Shown: positions 10,330 to 20,826, numbered from the stretch's first letter. The stretch is DNA of 64,000 bases from Spiroplasma endosymbiont of Lasioglossum villosulum (GCF_964020195.1 NZ_OZ026539.1:1448717-1512716); one strand, 5' to 3'. A program made the numbers and translations. The notes: a model not told the origin generated them from the sequence alone.

Positions 10330-10929
10330 TTATTTTATATAATCAATTATTTTTTGTACTATTTCCTTAGGAGTTAAATCATTAGTGTCAATTACTAAAA
10401 AATTAAAGTTATTTTTTTCTTTTTCATATCACTGTTCATATTTTTTATTTAATAAACTTCAGTATTCATGAGGTACATGTTTTTCTGATTCACGACCACG
10501 AAGGTTTATGCGTTCAATTGTGTTTTCAAGATTTGCTTTTAAATAGACAATTAAATCAGGCTTAATTTGTGGATCAAAATAAAGTGATGAAATAATAACA
10601 TTATTATAAAAATTTAAATACACTTCATAATCTCTATCATTCATATTGTTTTGAGCTTTTAATACCTCAACAAAAATAGGATCTTCTAAAATACTACGAT
10701 CAAAAATAACATTGTTAAAATTTTGTGCTTCTTTTAATTGTTTACTTCGTGCCATCAGCATAAATACTTGCATTTTAAAAGCATATTCTAAAGGATTTTG
10801 ATAAAAATCATCTAAATAGGGATTACTAGTAACTGGCTCGTCCATAATTTTATATTTTAATAATTTTGCTAATTCTCTACTAATAGTGCTCTTACCAACA
10901 CCAACTACACCAGATAATACAATTTTCAT
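10330..10929 (-). CDS. Deoxynucleoside kinase (dGK/dAK type)
   Basis: 199 residues. The N-terminal P-loop GVVGVGKST (residues 7-15), a conserved Glu in MDEPV, the DRS motif in VIFDRSILEDP and the lid Arg cluster (RINLRGRESEK) identify the deoxynucleoside kinase family, which phosphorylates deoxyadenosine or deoxyguanosine for dNTP salvage; the exact base specificity cannot be read. The frame crosses two TGA (Trp) near the C-terminus. GGGAGG precedes the ATG and a TATAAT lies at 10952-10957 (minus strand), so it probably has its own promoter. Confidence 0.85.
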
Positions 10930-11320
10930 TTTTTGCCTCCCATAATATATGATTATAATTAATTTATCTTAATATATAAATTTTCTCCCTCCAAATAAAA
11001 AAACATTTAATAAATTAAATTTTACTTTTACTAAAACTCGTTGCTTATATTTTCAAAGATTAACATAATATCAATTACATTTTTTGAAATTATTGATAAT
11101 ACACTTTCTTGATTCTACACACCCTTTAATAACTATATTTATCATAACATATAAATTTTACTCTAACTTAAATCTATTATTTTTAGTTAACTTCCATATT
11201 AGTATTTTTAAATTTATTATTTATATATGTATATTGTCCTTTATAGGTTAATTTTATAAAATTAATATGATAAAACCAAACTAATAATTTTGTACTATTA
11301 ATAAATAGAGGTGAATTTGT
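10930..11320. other. Intergenic region without a recognisable gene
   Basis: About 390 bases of AT-rich sequence between divergent genes. It holds the minus-strand -10 at 10952-10957 for the kinase gene and the RBS GAGGTGA for the gene at 11321. I see no RNA gene, repeat or open frame here. Confidence 0.5.
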
Positions 11321-12316
11321 ATGAATAACGACTGAGAAACATTTTTTAATTCTTCTGTACTAAAAATGAAAAAAGCAATAATTTCTTATAATAACTTTTT
11401 AGAAGATGATAGACTAGAAAATTTTTATATTTTTGCACATATAGCTTTTAATAGACTATTTATAGCTTTTTGTATAAAAAATGATAAAAAATATAAAAAT
11501 GATAAAAAACAAAAAATTAAATTTTTTAACGAATTGTCTAATATATTAAAAAAGGAATCTGTCATAACTTCTGATGCAAAAAAAATAATAGATTTATTTA
11601 ATAATATAAGAAATGAAATACATCACAATATTCATAATAATATAGACGATAAAACAATAAATTCAATAGAAAATGTAAAATTTTTGACTAGTTTAATAAA
11701 CTTGTACAAAAGAATAATTTTTGAAATTTGACCCGATTTTAAATTATATGAAAACATAATATATTTTAATAATGATAATAATAATAATTTTAATATACCA
11801 TTAGAAAATACTTACATGATCAAAGTAAAAGAAATTATTAATAAAGAAGAATTGCAAAATTTCTTTAAAGAATATGCTAAAAATATTATCATAGCAAATC
11901 ATGATAGTAAAAAAGAAAACAATATTATTCTAAAAAAAGATTTAGACCCTAATGAAATAACTAAAGAAGATCTTAAACCTTCAGAAGTAGTAAGTGAATT
12001 AAAAACTCAATTTGATTCAAAATTTAATAAGATAGATTTTACAAATATATTAAAATATTTTTGTGTTTTTTCTTTACCAAATGAAAATAGCAACTGAGAG
12101 CCTTGAAATATGTCTAATAATTATGAAAAATTAACCATATCTAATAAATTTAAAAACCATTGTTATAAATTAGACATTACAAAGAGTATTTTATATAAGA
12201 AATCTATAATTAAACTTTTACTTAATTTTTTACAAAAATATCCCAATAATTATAAAAACTTCTTGAAAGAACAAAAAAAATTTAATAATAAAGGTAATAT
12301 AAATGATTTTTTATAA
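11321..12316 (+). CDS. HEPN-motif hypothetical protein
   Basis: 331 residues with four in-frame TGA (Trp); the ATG at 11321 follows GAGGTGA. Residues about 1-135 form a helical domain with IFAHIAFNRLFIAFCI and, in a later helix, NIRNEIHHNIHN. The RNxxxH core (RNEIHH) matches the HEPN nuclease motif R(N/D)x4-6H. The remainder (140-331) is Lys/Asn-rich and not recognisable. HEPN proteins are often metal-independent RNases in toxin-antitoxin or antiphage systems; here no obvious antitoxin (MNT) gene neighbours it. The call rests on one motif, so a non-catalytic helical protein is possible. Confidence 0.5.
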
Positions 12317-12667
12317 TTTTTTTATTAATTTTAATTTAAAGTTTAATATTTTATTTAAACATTAAAACCTAAACTTTCCAAAAAATATTTCTTATATAGT
12401 AGGCAATAATAACGTAGAACCACAAACAATAAAATACATTATTAAAAATAAATTTATAAATAAGAAAAATTAATTTGTAAGATTATTAGCATTGACTATA
12501 TAATATTAAATTTGAATTTATTTATTTCAAAAAATAAATTTTTAATAAAATAAATTATGATATTATTTTCTGAAATAAATAATAAATTACTAACAATGTA
12601 AATTTAGACTTTAAATTTATCAATTGTTATAATAAGAATAAATTTGTAAAGGGTCAGGTGAATTTTT
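12317..12667 (+). other. Upstream region of the reductase gene
   Basis: About 350 AT-rich bases. A TATAAT-like hexamer sits at 12629-12634, about 34 nt before the start codon, and AAAGGGTCAGGTG precedes the ATG. I see no cobalamin riboswitch, no NrdR-box-like sequence and no gene. Confidence 0.4.
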
Positions 12668-15195
12668 ATGTACAGTGAAAGTTTAAAAAATAATTTAAAT
12701 GAAGATATTAGTAAGCATTTTACACACTTAAAAACAATAGAAAAAGATTATAAAATTACTCATGAAGGTGTATCAAGAATGGTAATGCTTGATCGTTATG
12801 CACAAAAAGACAAAAATTTAATTACTTTAAAACGAGGTGATTTGGTAATTAGTATTATCCGTGAAGACGCTATTTTTCCAACTAGAGGAATTGGTTATGT
12901 TGTTGAAGAATTAGAAAATCAAGTTTATGCTATCAAAATTGAAGATGAATACCTAGGTTCAATTGATCCTGAACTAATAAAAATTTCTGGTAAAGCCGGT
13001 ATTATCCACAAACAAAAATATGAACTTGAAAAACCACTAGAGTTATTTTATGAACAAATTGCTTATCGTGTTAGTAAATCATTAACTACAAAAGAATCAC
13101 CAAAATTAAGATCTGTTTATTTATCCGAATTTTATGAGCAATTAAAATCGCTAAATATAGTACCTGCCGGAAGAGTTTTATATGGGGCTGGTAGTGATTC
13201 TGATGTTACTTTTTTTAACTGTTTCGTAATGCCTTTTATTCATGATTCACGAAGTGGAATTGCTGCCCATCGTCAAGAAGTTATGGAAATTATGTCACAT
13301 GGTGGTGTTGTTGGTTCTAATGGTTCAACACTAAGACCAAAAGGTACTGTTGCTAAAACAGTTGGTGGTAAATCTTCAGGAGCTGTTTCTTGATTAAACG
13401 ATTTATCTACATTAACTCATTTAGTAGAACAAGGTGGATCACGACGTGGCGCACAAATGATTATGCTAGCTGATTGACATCCAGATATTATCGAATTTAT
13501 TATTTCAAAAATGCAAAATGCAAAAATTTTATTATGGTTAAAAGAAAATTCAAAATCAAGTTTAATTCGTGATGAAGCAAGTAAAAAATTAAAATTTGAA
13601 GTACTTAGTGACCAAGATCGCAATATTTTTGAATCAATCTTAAATAATGAACAACTTTTTAATGAAGAAATAATAGAAAATGCTAAAAATAAACTAGCAC
13701 TTGGTGGATCTTGAGAAGTAATTAAAAGCGATTTTTTAACCGGAACTAATATTTCAGTAACAATTAGTGATGAATTTATGAATGCCGTTGCAACAAATGG
13801 TAAATGAAATTTACGTTTCCCTGACTTAGATAATTATACTATAACTCAAAAACAAGCTTATGATGAACATTGAAATAAAATTGGTGATGTTCATGATTGA
13901 GAAAAAATGGGTTACCCAATTAAAACTTATTATACAATTAATGCATCTGACTTATGAGATTTAATTAATTTCTGTGCTACATATTCAGCAGAACCTGGTA
14001 TTTTTTTCATTGATAGAGCTAATGAAATGACTAATGCTCAAGCATATGGTATGCGTGTTGTTGCTACTAATCCTTGTGGTGAACAACCATTAGCACCCTA
14101 TTCAGTTTGTAATTTATCAGCAATTAATTTAGCTAATTTTGTTAATAAAAAAACGAGTGAAATTCTTTACGATGAACTAAGTAAATCTGTAACAACTTGT
14201 GTTCGTATGCAAGATAATGTTATTGACAGCACTCCATACTTTTTAGAAGCAAATAAAAACAAGCACTTGGTGAACGAAGAATTGGTCTAGGAGTAATGGG
14301 TTTACATGATTTACTAATTTGAAGTAATCTAAAATACGGCTCAAAAGAAGCTAATGAAGTAGTTGATAAAATTTTTGAAACTATTACTACTAGTGCTTAT
14401 CGTGCATCAATTAATATTGCTAAAGAAAAAGGAAGTTTTCCATTTTTAAAATCACGCGAAGCATTTATTAATAGTGGTTTCATGAAAACAATGCCTGAAG
14501 ACATCAGAAATGATATTCTTAAATATGGTATCCGTAACTCACATTTATTAACTGTTGCTCCAACAGATTCAACCGGAACTATGGTTGGTGTATCAACAGG
14601 ACTTGAACCATACTTTGCCTTTTCATATTTCCGTTCAGGAAGACTTGGCAAATTTATGGAAGTAAAAGCAAAAATTGTAAATGATTGATTACAGTATCAT
14701 CCAGAATTTAAAGAAAAACCATTACCAGATATTTTTGTTTCAGCAATGCAATTAACACCTGAAGATCATGCTAATGTACAATGTATTATTCAGCGTTGAG
14801 TTGATTCTTCAATTTCAAAAACTGTTAATGCTCCAAAAGGTTACACTGTTAAAAAAGTAGAACAAATATATTACAAATTATATAAAGATGGAGCAAAAGG
14901 TGGAACTGTTTATGTTGATGTAAGTAGAGATAGTCAAGTCTTATCTTTATCCGATGATGATAATCAAATGCAAGAGCAAGTTAACTTAAGTGATCTTGGT
15001 CTAACTGAAACTTTTGCCGAAAGTATTAATGAAACAAAACCAATTAAACCAGGATGACGTAATGATCGTCAAGATCGTAAAATTGGTACTGATTTAGGTG
15101 ACTTATGTACAATGTGTAAAGAAGGAGTCCTTGTCTTTAGCGCTGGTTGTTATACTTGCAATAATTGTGGTATTCAATCTAAATGCGGATTATAA
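12668..15195 (+). pseudogene. nrdJ: Adenosylcobalamin-dependent (class II) ribonucleotide reductase, frameshifted
   Basis: Together the two frames give about 840 residues. Frame 1 (12668-14290) has FFNCFVMPF, GGSRRGAQM, and the active-site NPCGEQPLAPYSVCNLSAIN. Frame 2 (from about 14255 to 15195) has RRIGLGVMGLHDLL, TDSTGTMVG and a C-terminal zinc ribbon (CTMCKEG, then CYTCNNCG). The break lies in an A5 run at 14253-14257; one more A would read NKKQALGERR and restore the enzyme. It makes deoxynucleotides from ribonucleotides using B12. RBS GGGTCAGG. It may be a real inactivation, an assembly indel, or a slippage site. Confidence 0.85.
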
Positions 15196-15200
15196 AAATA

Positions 15201-15234
15201 AAAAACTACTTAAAATTAATTAAGTAGTTTTTTA
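15201..15234 (+). terminator. Terminator of the reductase gene
   Basis: AAAAACTACTTAA and TTAAGTAGTTTTTT flank a short AT loop 6 nt after the stop codon at 15193-15195. Confidence 0.85.
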
Positions 15235-15247
15235 TTTTTGTATTTAT

Positions 15248-15589
15248 TTATATTTTAGATGTTTGATAATTACTAGTTACATTCTGTTGTACTAAAGATG
15301 CTACTGAATGCAATTTATTTACTTCTTCACCTATATTTTTTCCTCAATCTTGAAGTTTTGTTTCAGATTTAAATGATTGATCATCTTCAAAAAATTTTTT
15401 TCTACACTCTTCATTGTACAATTTATGTTTTCTTAAAATATCAGATAAATTTTCTTCTCTTAATTCACTGTCAGATTCTATTGTTATAATATTTTCTTCT
15501 TGCAAATTTACTTCTTCTACAATACTTTCTAGTCTTTTCAATAATTTTTCTAGTTTTTTTTGTCTTTTTGATTTGGTTATATTTTTCAT
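15248..15589 (-). CDS. Hypothetical helical protein, last gene of small cluster
   Basis: 113 residues from ATG at 15589; one TGA (Trp) near the end. The first 50 residues are Lys/Leu/Glu-rich with heptad spacing (KLEKLLKRLESIVEEV), a likely coiled coil; the C-terminal part is Ser/Val/Gln-rich (NKLHSVASLVQQNV). There is no signal peptide. It follows the glycine-zipper gene by 16 nt. The longer frame beginning at GTG 15619 overlaps that gene and lacks a better RBS. Function unknown. Confidence 0.5.
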
Positions 15590-15605
15590 CAATACTTGGT
15601 TTAAA

Positions 15606-15849
15606 TTAAAGAAGTGCACCTTTAAAAACTAGCAATACACCAATAGGTACGCCCCCACAGTTATACCAATAGGTCCTCCCGCAACTCCAATTAAAGCACC
15701 AAATAAAGCACCTCCAATCATAGGAACACCACCTTTTATAACCACAATTCCTAATAACTCTAAATTTTTACAAATATCAGGATGTTTTTTTGATTTTTAT
15801 TTCAAAATTCTTTTAATTCATTATTTATTTTTTCTATAGTTTCTTTCAT
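15606..15849 (-). pseudogene. Glycine-zipper membrane protein, two frame breaks
   Basis: Starts MKETIEKINNELKEF; one missing base in an A7 run (15782-15789 region) and one in a G5 run (about 15650) split it. Rejoined, it reads about 81 residues with KHPDICKNLELLG, then two Gly-rich helices (GGVPMIGGALFGALIGVAGG and GVPIGVLLVFKGALL). Repeated GxxxG spacing of this kind is typical of small pore-like or bacteriocin-like membrane peptides; that is an inference. It sits between two coiled-coil genes on the same strand, 25 nt after the first. Confidence 0.5.
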
Positions 15850-15874
15850 CTTTTATTCTCTTTCCATTTTTTGA

Positions 15875-16684
15875 CTACAAAGATGGTTTAAATTTATTTT
15901 CTAAAGATAAATTTTGTAATCTTGTTGAATCTTCATCTAAATTTATATCTTGTCAACCATCAGTTTTTATGTTTTCTCTTTCTAAAAATAATTTGTCTCT
16001 TGACACGTCTTTATATAAGGTTGTAACTATATCTAATAATGCATCATAACATTTTTTATCACCAATCTTTAATTCTTTAATAGTTTTTTTAAAATTACTT
16101 GCATATTCCTCATATTCTTTTAATATAAGTTTCTTATTACTTTTATCTTGAAAATAATTATCTAAAATAATTTTTCATATTTTATTTTCAATATCTCGTA
16201 TTTCTCTATCTTCTTTTGATAAGAAATTATTTTTCTCATTTTTACTTTTTTCTTCTAATATTTTACATCTTTGTAACTCTAAATCTTTTACTTCTTCTTT
16301 TTTATCATCTATAAGTAAATGTAAACAAGCAATTTTTTTATTAAGTCTTGTTTTTTCATTTTTTAAATCTTCAATTTCTTTTTCATTCTTATTTTTCTTT
16401 ATTTTTTCTTTATTTTTTGCTTCAATTTTTTCTATTTTTGCTTCAATTTTTTCTATTTTTTTTAATTTTATTTTTATTTTTTTTTCTGCTTTTTCAATTT
16501 CTTCAAGTTTTTCATCTTCATCAAAAAACATATATTTAAAAAATATATCTTTGCTGTGTAACTTCATATATTCTGAATTTCTTAATTTTTCTTTTTCAAG
16601 TTTTTGTTCAAAAAGAAAAACTCACTCTTCTACTATTTTCGAATTAACTAAATTTTCAATTGCTACTGCTATATTTCTACTCAT
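15875..16684 (-). CDS. Long coiled-coil protein
   Basis: 269 residues, three TGA read as Trp. Start ATG at 16684 with AAAGGGAATAGGA upstream. Residues about 55-170 are an almost uninterrupted coiled coil of repeated Lys/Ile/Glu heptads (KIEAKIEKIEAKNKEK); a second helical part ends in NLSLENKFKPSL. No signal peptide or membrane helix. The conserved hairpin leader ends 32 nt before the start. It heads a three-gene cluster with a glycine-zipper protein and a small helical protein. No family recognised. Confidence 0.65.
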
Positions 16685-16716
16685 TTTTCCTATTCCCTTT
16701 CAATATTTTATAAAAA

Positions 16717-16748
16717 ACCCATTTACTTTAAAAATAAAGTAAATGGGT
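16717..16748 (-). promoter_or_regulatory. Hairpin leader (copy 2 of 3)
   Basis: ACCCATTTACTTTA (16717-16730) pairs perfectly with TAAAGTAAATGGGT (16735-16748) around AAAA; on the minus strand it is followed by TTTTTT. Stem letters differ from copies 1 and 3 by paired changes (CCTATT, CCCATT and CTCATT each matched on the other arm). Confidence 0.65.
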
Positions 16749-16895
16749 AAAAAACTAATCTTTTGATTTAAAATTAACACATTTTATTTTTTTTACAATA
16801 AAATTATTCTTAATGTCATTATTTAGTGATAATTTCCTATTAGTTATCGAGTAAAAATTTTCCAAAAGTGAAGTTAAATATACTTGGTGATAAAT

Positions 16896-18145
16896 ATGGA
16901 AAGAAGTATGACTATGAAAGAAAAATATAAATACAAAATTATAAATGATATTATTATTAATAAATTATCTAAACATCAAGCCAAGAATAAACTTAATCTA
17001 ACTATTAGAAGAATTAACCAATTAATTCAAATTTTTAATAGAGAAGGTAAAGTTGATTTTATTCATAAATCTCGTAATAAAATTTCTAATAAGGCAACAA
17101 ATTTTGAAATCAAAATTAAGATTATAAACTTGTATAAAACAAAATATTATAATTTTAATTTTCAACATTTTCATGAGAAATTAATTAATGAAGAAAAAAT
17201 TAAGATTTCATATAACACACTTTATACTATATTAATTAAAGAAAAAATTACTTCACCAAAAAGACATAAAAATAAAAAAAATAACTTACATCCAACAAGA
17301 AATCGAAGAACAAATTTTGGTGAATTAATTCAAATGGACGCCAGTAATCATCATTGATTTGGTAACGATAAACCAAAATAATTTTTACATGCTGCAATTG
17401 ATGATGCTACAGGAAATATTGTTGGACTATGATTTGATCATCAAGAAACATTAGATGGTTATTATAATATTTTTTATCAAATTTTAACTAATTATGGAAT
17501 ACCGAAAACATTTTATACCGATAATAGAACAGTTTTTGGATATAAGAAAAAAGTTGATGCAGGAAAAATAAATACAGAAAATGACACTTATACTCAATTT
17601 CAAAAGTCCTGTAATGATTTAGATGTTGTGAAATAATCAGAACTTCAATTCCGCAAGCTAAAGGTCGCGTTGAACGCTTATTTGGAACACTTCAAAGTCG
17701 TTTAATTAGTGAATTACGACTTAATAAAATTAGAAATTTAGAAGAAGCTAACAAATTTCTTAAAACATACATAAGTACTTTTAATAAACAATTTGCCTTT
17801 CCTATTGATGATACTAAATCTGCTATGGTTAAAGCTCCTACACAGGAAGAAATCAATATTTATCTTTCAAGATTTTCTAAAAGAAAAACAGATAGTGGTT
17901 CAACCATAACATATTATGGTAAAAAGTATTTTCCTTATAAAAATAACAAAGTTCAATACATACAACCTAGAACTGATGTAATTGTACTTAAATCATTTAT
18001 TAATGAATTATATCTTAGTTACAATAATCAAATGTATGAACTAAAAGAAATAGCACAAAAACCAATTATAAAAGAAAATTTAATAAAAACTAAAAAAGTT
18101 TATATACCCAATAAAAATCATCCTTGAAGATATGGATATCAATAA
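16896..18145 (+). pseudogene. ISNCY-type DDE transposase, inactivated
   Basis: An N-terminal helix-turn-helix part (NKLSKHQAKNKLNLTIRRIN) precedes the DDE core: QMDASNHHWFG, HAAIDDATGN, FYTDNRTVF and PQAKGRVERLFGTLQ supply the catalytic Asp, Asp and Glu. It is broken by TAA at 17379 where CAA (Gln) is expected, and by a one-base loss near 17631-17640 that puts a stop before the RTSIPQAKG segment. This family is common in Spiroplasma chromosomes. Cannot be autonomous as read. Confidence 0.8.
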
Positions 18146-18297
18146 TTCTTAATTAAAATTAAAAATCTATTTTATAAGATATTTAATTTTATAAATACTA
18201 AACCATATAAAATTTTAAAACGTTTGCGTATGAGCAAATTTGGTGTTCTAAAATTGATTTTAAATATAAAAGAAATTGTAATTGCAATCTCTCGTTT

Positions 18298-18717
18298 TTA
18301 CATTTGTGGTAAGTTTGATTTAGTCGGATTTATTAATAAATTATTTAAAGTTACATTATTAATTTTATTAACATCTATATTTATTTCACTATTTGATTTT
18401 CTTATATATAATTCTTTTACTTTTTTAATATTTCCAAAAAGTTCTTTTGATATTTTTATAAAAAAATCATTTTTTTCTTTAATTATTTTATTTTTATCAA
18501 TTTTTCCAAAAGTAAATATTTTCAATATTGAATAACTAATTTTTTTAAATTTGCTAATCTTTTGTTTTTTTAAATTTTCATTAATATCAACAATAGTAGT
18601 TTGAGCTAAATTAACTCTATTACTAATAATTTCTGGAGTAAATTGATTTTTATCAATAATTATTTTTTTCAATTCTCTATTAATTCATTCATATTCTTCT
18701 TGTAAATTTTTATTCAT
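18298..18717 (-). CDS. Passenger-gene hypothetical protein
   Basis: 139 residues; one TGA (Trp). ATG at 18717 follows GAAAGGATGA. A conserved-looking centre, KKQKISKFKKISYSILKIF followed by TFGK, resembles EKQKTSKIFKFKNKLVKF with LTFG in the protein encoded at 25424-25960, suggesting one family. Weakly hydrophobic helix at about 65-75; no signal peptide. It lies opposite to the transposase inside the transposon and carries hairpin leader copy 3. Function unknown. Confidence 0.55.
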
Positions 18718-18740
18718 TTTTTCATCCTTTCAAAATAAAA

Positions 18741-18771
18741 ACTCATTTACTTTGAAATTAAAGCAATGAGT
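18741..18771 (-). promoter_or_regulatory. Hairpin leader (copy 3 of 3)
   Basis: ACTCATT pairs with AATGAGT, continued by CTTT/AAAG across a one-base asymmetry; on the minus strand a T5 run follows. It ends 23 nt before the ATG at 18717. Same shape and loop (TTT) as the copies at 880-919 and 16717-16748. Confidence 0.6.
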
Positions 18772-19069
18772 TAAAAACTTATATTAAACTTAATTAAATT
18801 ATACAAAAAAAGTTCGCAAATCAAAATTTAAAGCTAAATTTTTAACGTTTATTTAGAATTCGTGTTTATATTTATTTAACACTATAACTTTCCAAAATAA
18901 TTTATTTTTTTATAAATATTTTTGGGAAATTTTCACTCGATATTGACATAAAATTATTCTTAAAAACTGCATTAAATTTAATAAATAATTAAATTTATAT
19001 AATCATTTTTTAAAATCAATTTTTATTTTTGTAATAAAACATTATTTACTGATTACTACTAATATGGTA

Positions 19070-19153
19070 ATATGAAGGTAATAACTTACTATTAAGTTAA
19101 GTTATTAATTTTTAAAAGAGAATATAGTTTTCTTTTAAAAATTACCTTCATAT
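19070..19153 (+). promoter_or_regulatory. Three-stem structured leader before the GDSL hydrolase
   Basis: ATATGAAGGTAAT (19070-19082) pairs exactly with ATTACCTTCATAT (19141-19153), enclosing two further hairpins: AACTTA-CTAT-TAAGTT (19083-19098) and TTTTTAAAAGA/TCTTTTAAAAA (about 19110-19140). Together they form a three-way junction of about 84 nt ending 32 nt before the start codon. It could be an untranslated regulatory leader, or a small inserted palindromic element; nothing in it matches a riboswitch I know. Confidence 0.55.
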
Positions 19154-19185
19154 TTAAATTTTTAATGAGAAAAGGAATTTATCAA

Positions 19186-20166
19186 ATGAAAACATTTTTA
19201 ATAAACATCACTCTGACAACAATAACTTTAACTGCTGGAAATGAAATGATAGCAAAACATTTTAATGAACAAATAAGTGTTAAATCACAATTATATGTCC
19301 TTGGCGACAGCTTATCAGATAATGGTAATTTAGCTAATATTTTTACTTATGATACTTGAAATATAGATAAAGTTAAATTTCAAGAACCTTTTTATCATAA
19401 TTCATTTACTAATGGCGATGTTGCTGCTAGTATTTTAGCGAAAAAACTAGGAACAGAACTATTACCAGCTTGATATCAAAAAGGTAATAACTATGCTGTA
19501 GGTGGAGCACAAGCCGGACAAAATCATAGTTGAGAATATCAATTATTCTTAAATCATTATTCTATTGACCACCAAGCTAATCAATTATTAAAAGATCATA
19601 AAATACAAAAAAATGATGATATTTTTATTGAAATAAGTGGTAATGATCTGCTTTCTGCTATGGATGAAAATTCAACAGCAAAACAAGAGTCAATTATTAA
19701 TAATGCAATAACAACTGAGTTTGAAACTGTTGATACATTAATTAATGCTGGTGCTCAAAATTTAATAATTGCCAATGTGCCTAACATTAGTAATATTCCA
19801 AAATATGTTAATGAAAAACAATCTGTTAAAGAAGTAGCAAACCACTTATCAAATGAATATAATAACAAATGAAATGATAAAATTACTGAATTAATAAAAA
19901 ATAATTCTGATATTAATATCAGACCGTTTGACTTAGAAACTAATTTTAGTAATTTATTATCTGAAGCACAAGAAATAGGAAAAAATATTACTAATGAATC
20001 AATAAAATGATCAATTCCCGGTTTAGCTTTAAATTTAAATCCAAAATATATTGATGGAACAACTCCAGAAACTATTAATAATAATTTTTTCTTTGATTAT
20101 GTTCATCCAAATAAATGAGCACATGATCAAATTAGTCTTGAACTATTCACTGAACTTACTTCATAA
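19186..20166 (+). CDS. Secreted GDSL/SGNH hydrolase
   Basis: 326 residues. A short signal peptide-like N-terminus (MKTFLINITLTTITLTAG) is followed by block I GDSLSDNGN (catalytic Ser at about residue 43), block II region NNYAVGGAQAG, the SGND motif (ISGNDLL), and the C-terminal block DYVHPNKWAH with the catalytic Asp and His. All four SGNH landmarks are there, as in bacterial lipases and haemolysins of the thermolabile type. Likely hydrolyses lipid or other esters outside the cell. Start chosen at 19186 because GAAAAGGA is correctly spaced; the ATG at 19165 has none. Confidence 0.88.
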
Positions 20167-20277
20167 AAAATGCAACAGAAACAATTAATTAACAATATTT
20201 TTATTCTTAATTTATTTTAATATATATAGTATTAAAGTAGTATAATATATATAAAGCCAAGAAAGAAGGTGTATTTA

Positions 20278-20799
20278 ATGATTAAAAAGATTAACGATGA
20301 TCTAAATGATTATATTAGTGAACATCTAAAATATCAAATGCTTAGTTTTAAATTAAGTAATGATGCAAATCAAAAAGGATATCCTGGGTTTGCGCGCTTC
20401 TTCCAAGTAGAAGCAGCTGATGCTGTTGTTCATATTCGTAAAATTTGTAACTATTTAATGGATCAAGATGCTCAAGTTGAAATTAAAGACATTAAAGTTC
20501 CAACTTTTACTACAAAAAACATTGAAGAAGCATTAAAAAAATTAAAATCTACTAAAGAAGAATTACTTGATTTTACTAATAAACTTGTTAAAAGTGCTCG
20601 TGAAAATAATGATAATTTAACTGCGAAATTTTATGACTGATTCTTAATTGATTTCTATGAAGAAATTGCTTATGAAAAAGACTTATTGGATTGAATTGCA
20701 ATGTCTAATAGTAACCTTTATAAAATTGACAAACGTTTACTAAAAACTGAAGAGCCAGATACTTTAAAAGTTATTGTTCCATTTTATGAACCCGAATAA
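20278..20799 (+). CDS. Ferritin-like iron storage protein
   Basis: 173 residues, normal for a bacterial non-haem ferritin. Four-helix bundle with ferroxidase ligands at expected places: ISEHLKYQ (Glu, helix A), FFQVEAADAVVHIRKI (Glu and His, helix B), KEELLDFTN region and FYEEIAYEKDLL (helices C-D). It would oxidise Fe(II) and store iron in a cytoplasmic 24-mer. The ATG at 20278 fits AAGAAGG; the GTG at 20269 overlaps the RBS. Monocistronic, followed by a terminator. Which bacterial ferritin subgroup is uncertain. Confidence 0.88.
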
Positions 20800-20826
20800 A
20801 TTTCATATTTAACTCTTAATTTTCAC

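Larger units (their letters stand above)
16813..18949 (+). mobile_element. 2.1 kb ISNCY-like transposon with passenger gene
   Basis: The ends are imperfect 25-bp inverted repeats (16813-16837 beginning ATGTCATTATTTAGTG; 18925-18949 reading ATGTCAATATCGAGTG in reverse) with 4 mismatches. Both are directly flanked by the same 13 bases, AAAATTATTCTTA (16800-16812 and 18950-18962), which look like a target duplication. An extra internal copy of the end motif (ATCGAGTAAAAATTTTCC) lies at 16847-16864. Inside are a decayed transposase and, in the opposite direction, an intact small gene with its own leader. The 13-bp duplication is longer than usual. Confidence 0.6.

Noticed and set aside
16348..16742. 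Plus-strand Phe/Leu-rich frames in 16.3-16.7 kb
   Set aside because: They are mirror images of the Lys/Glu-rich coiled-coil gene on the minus strand.
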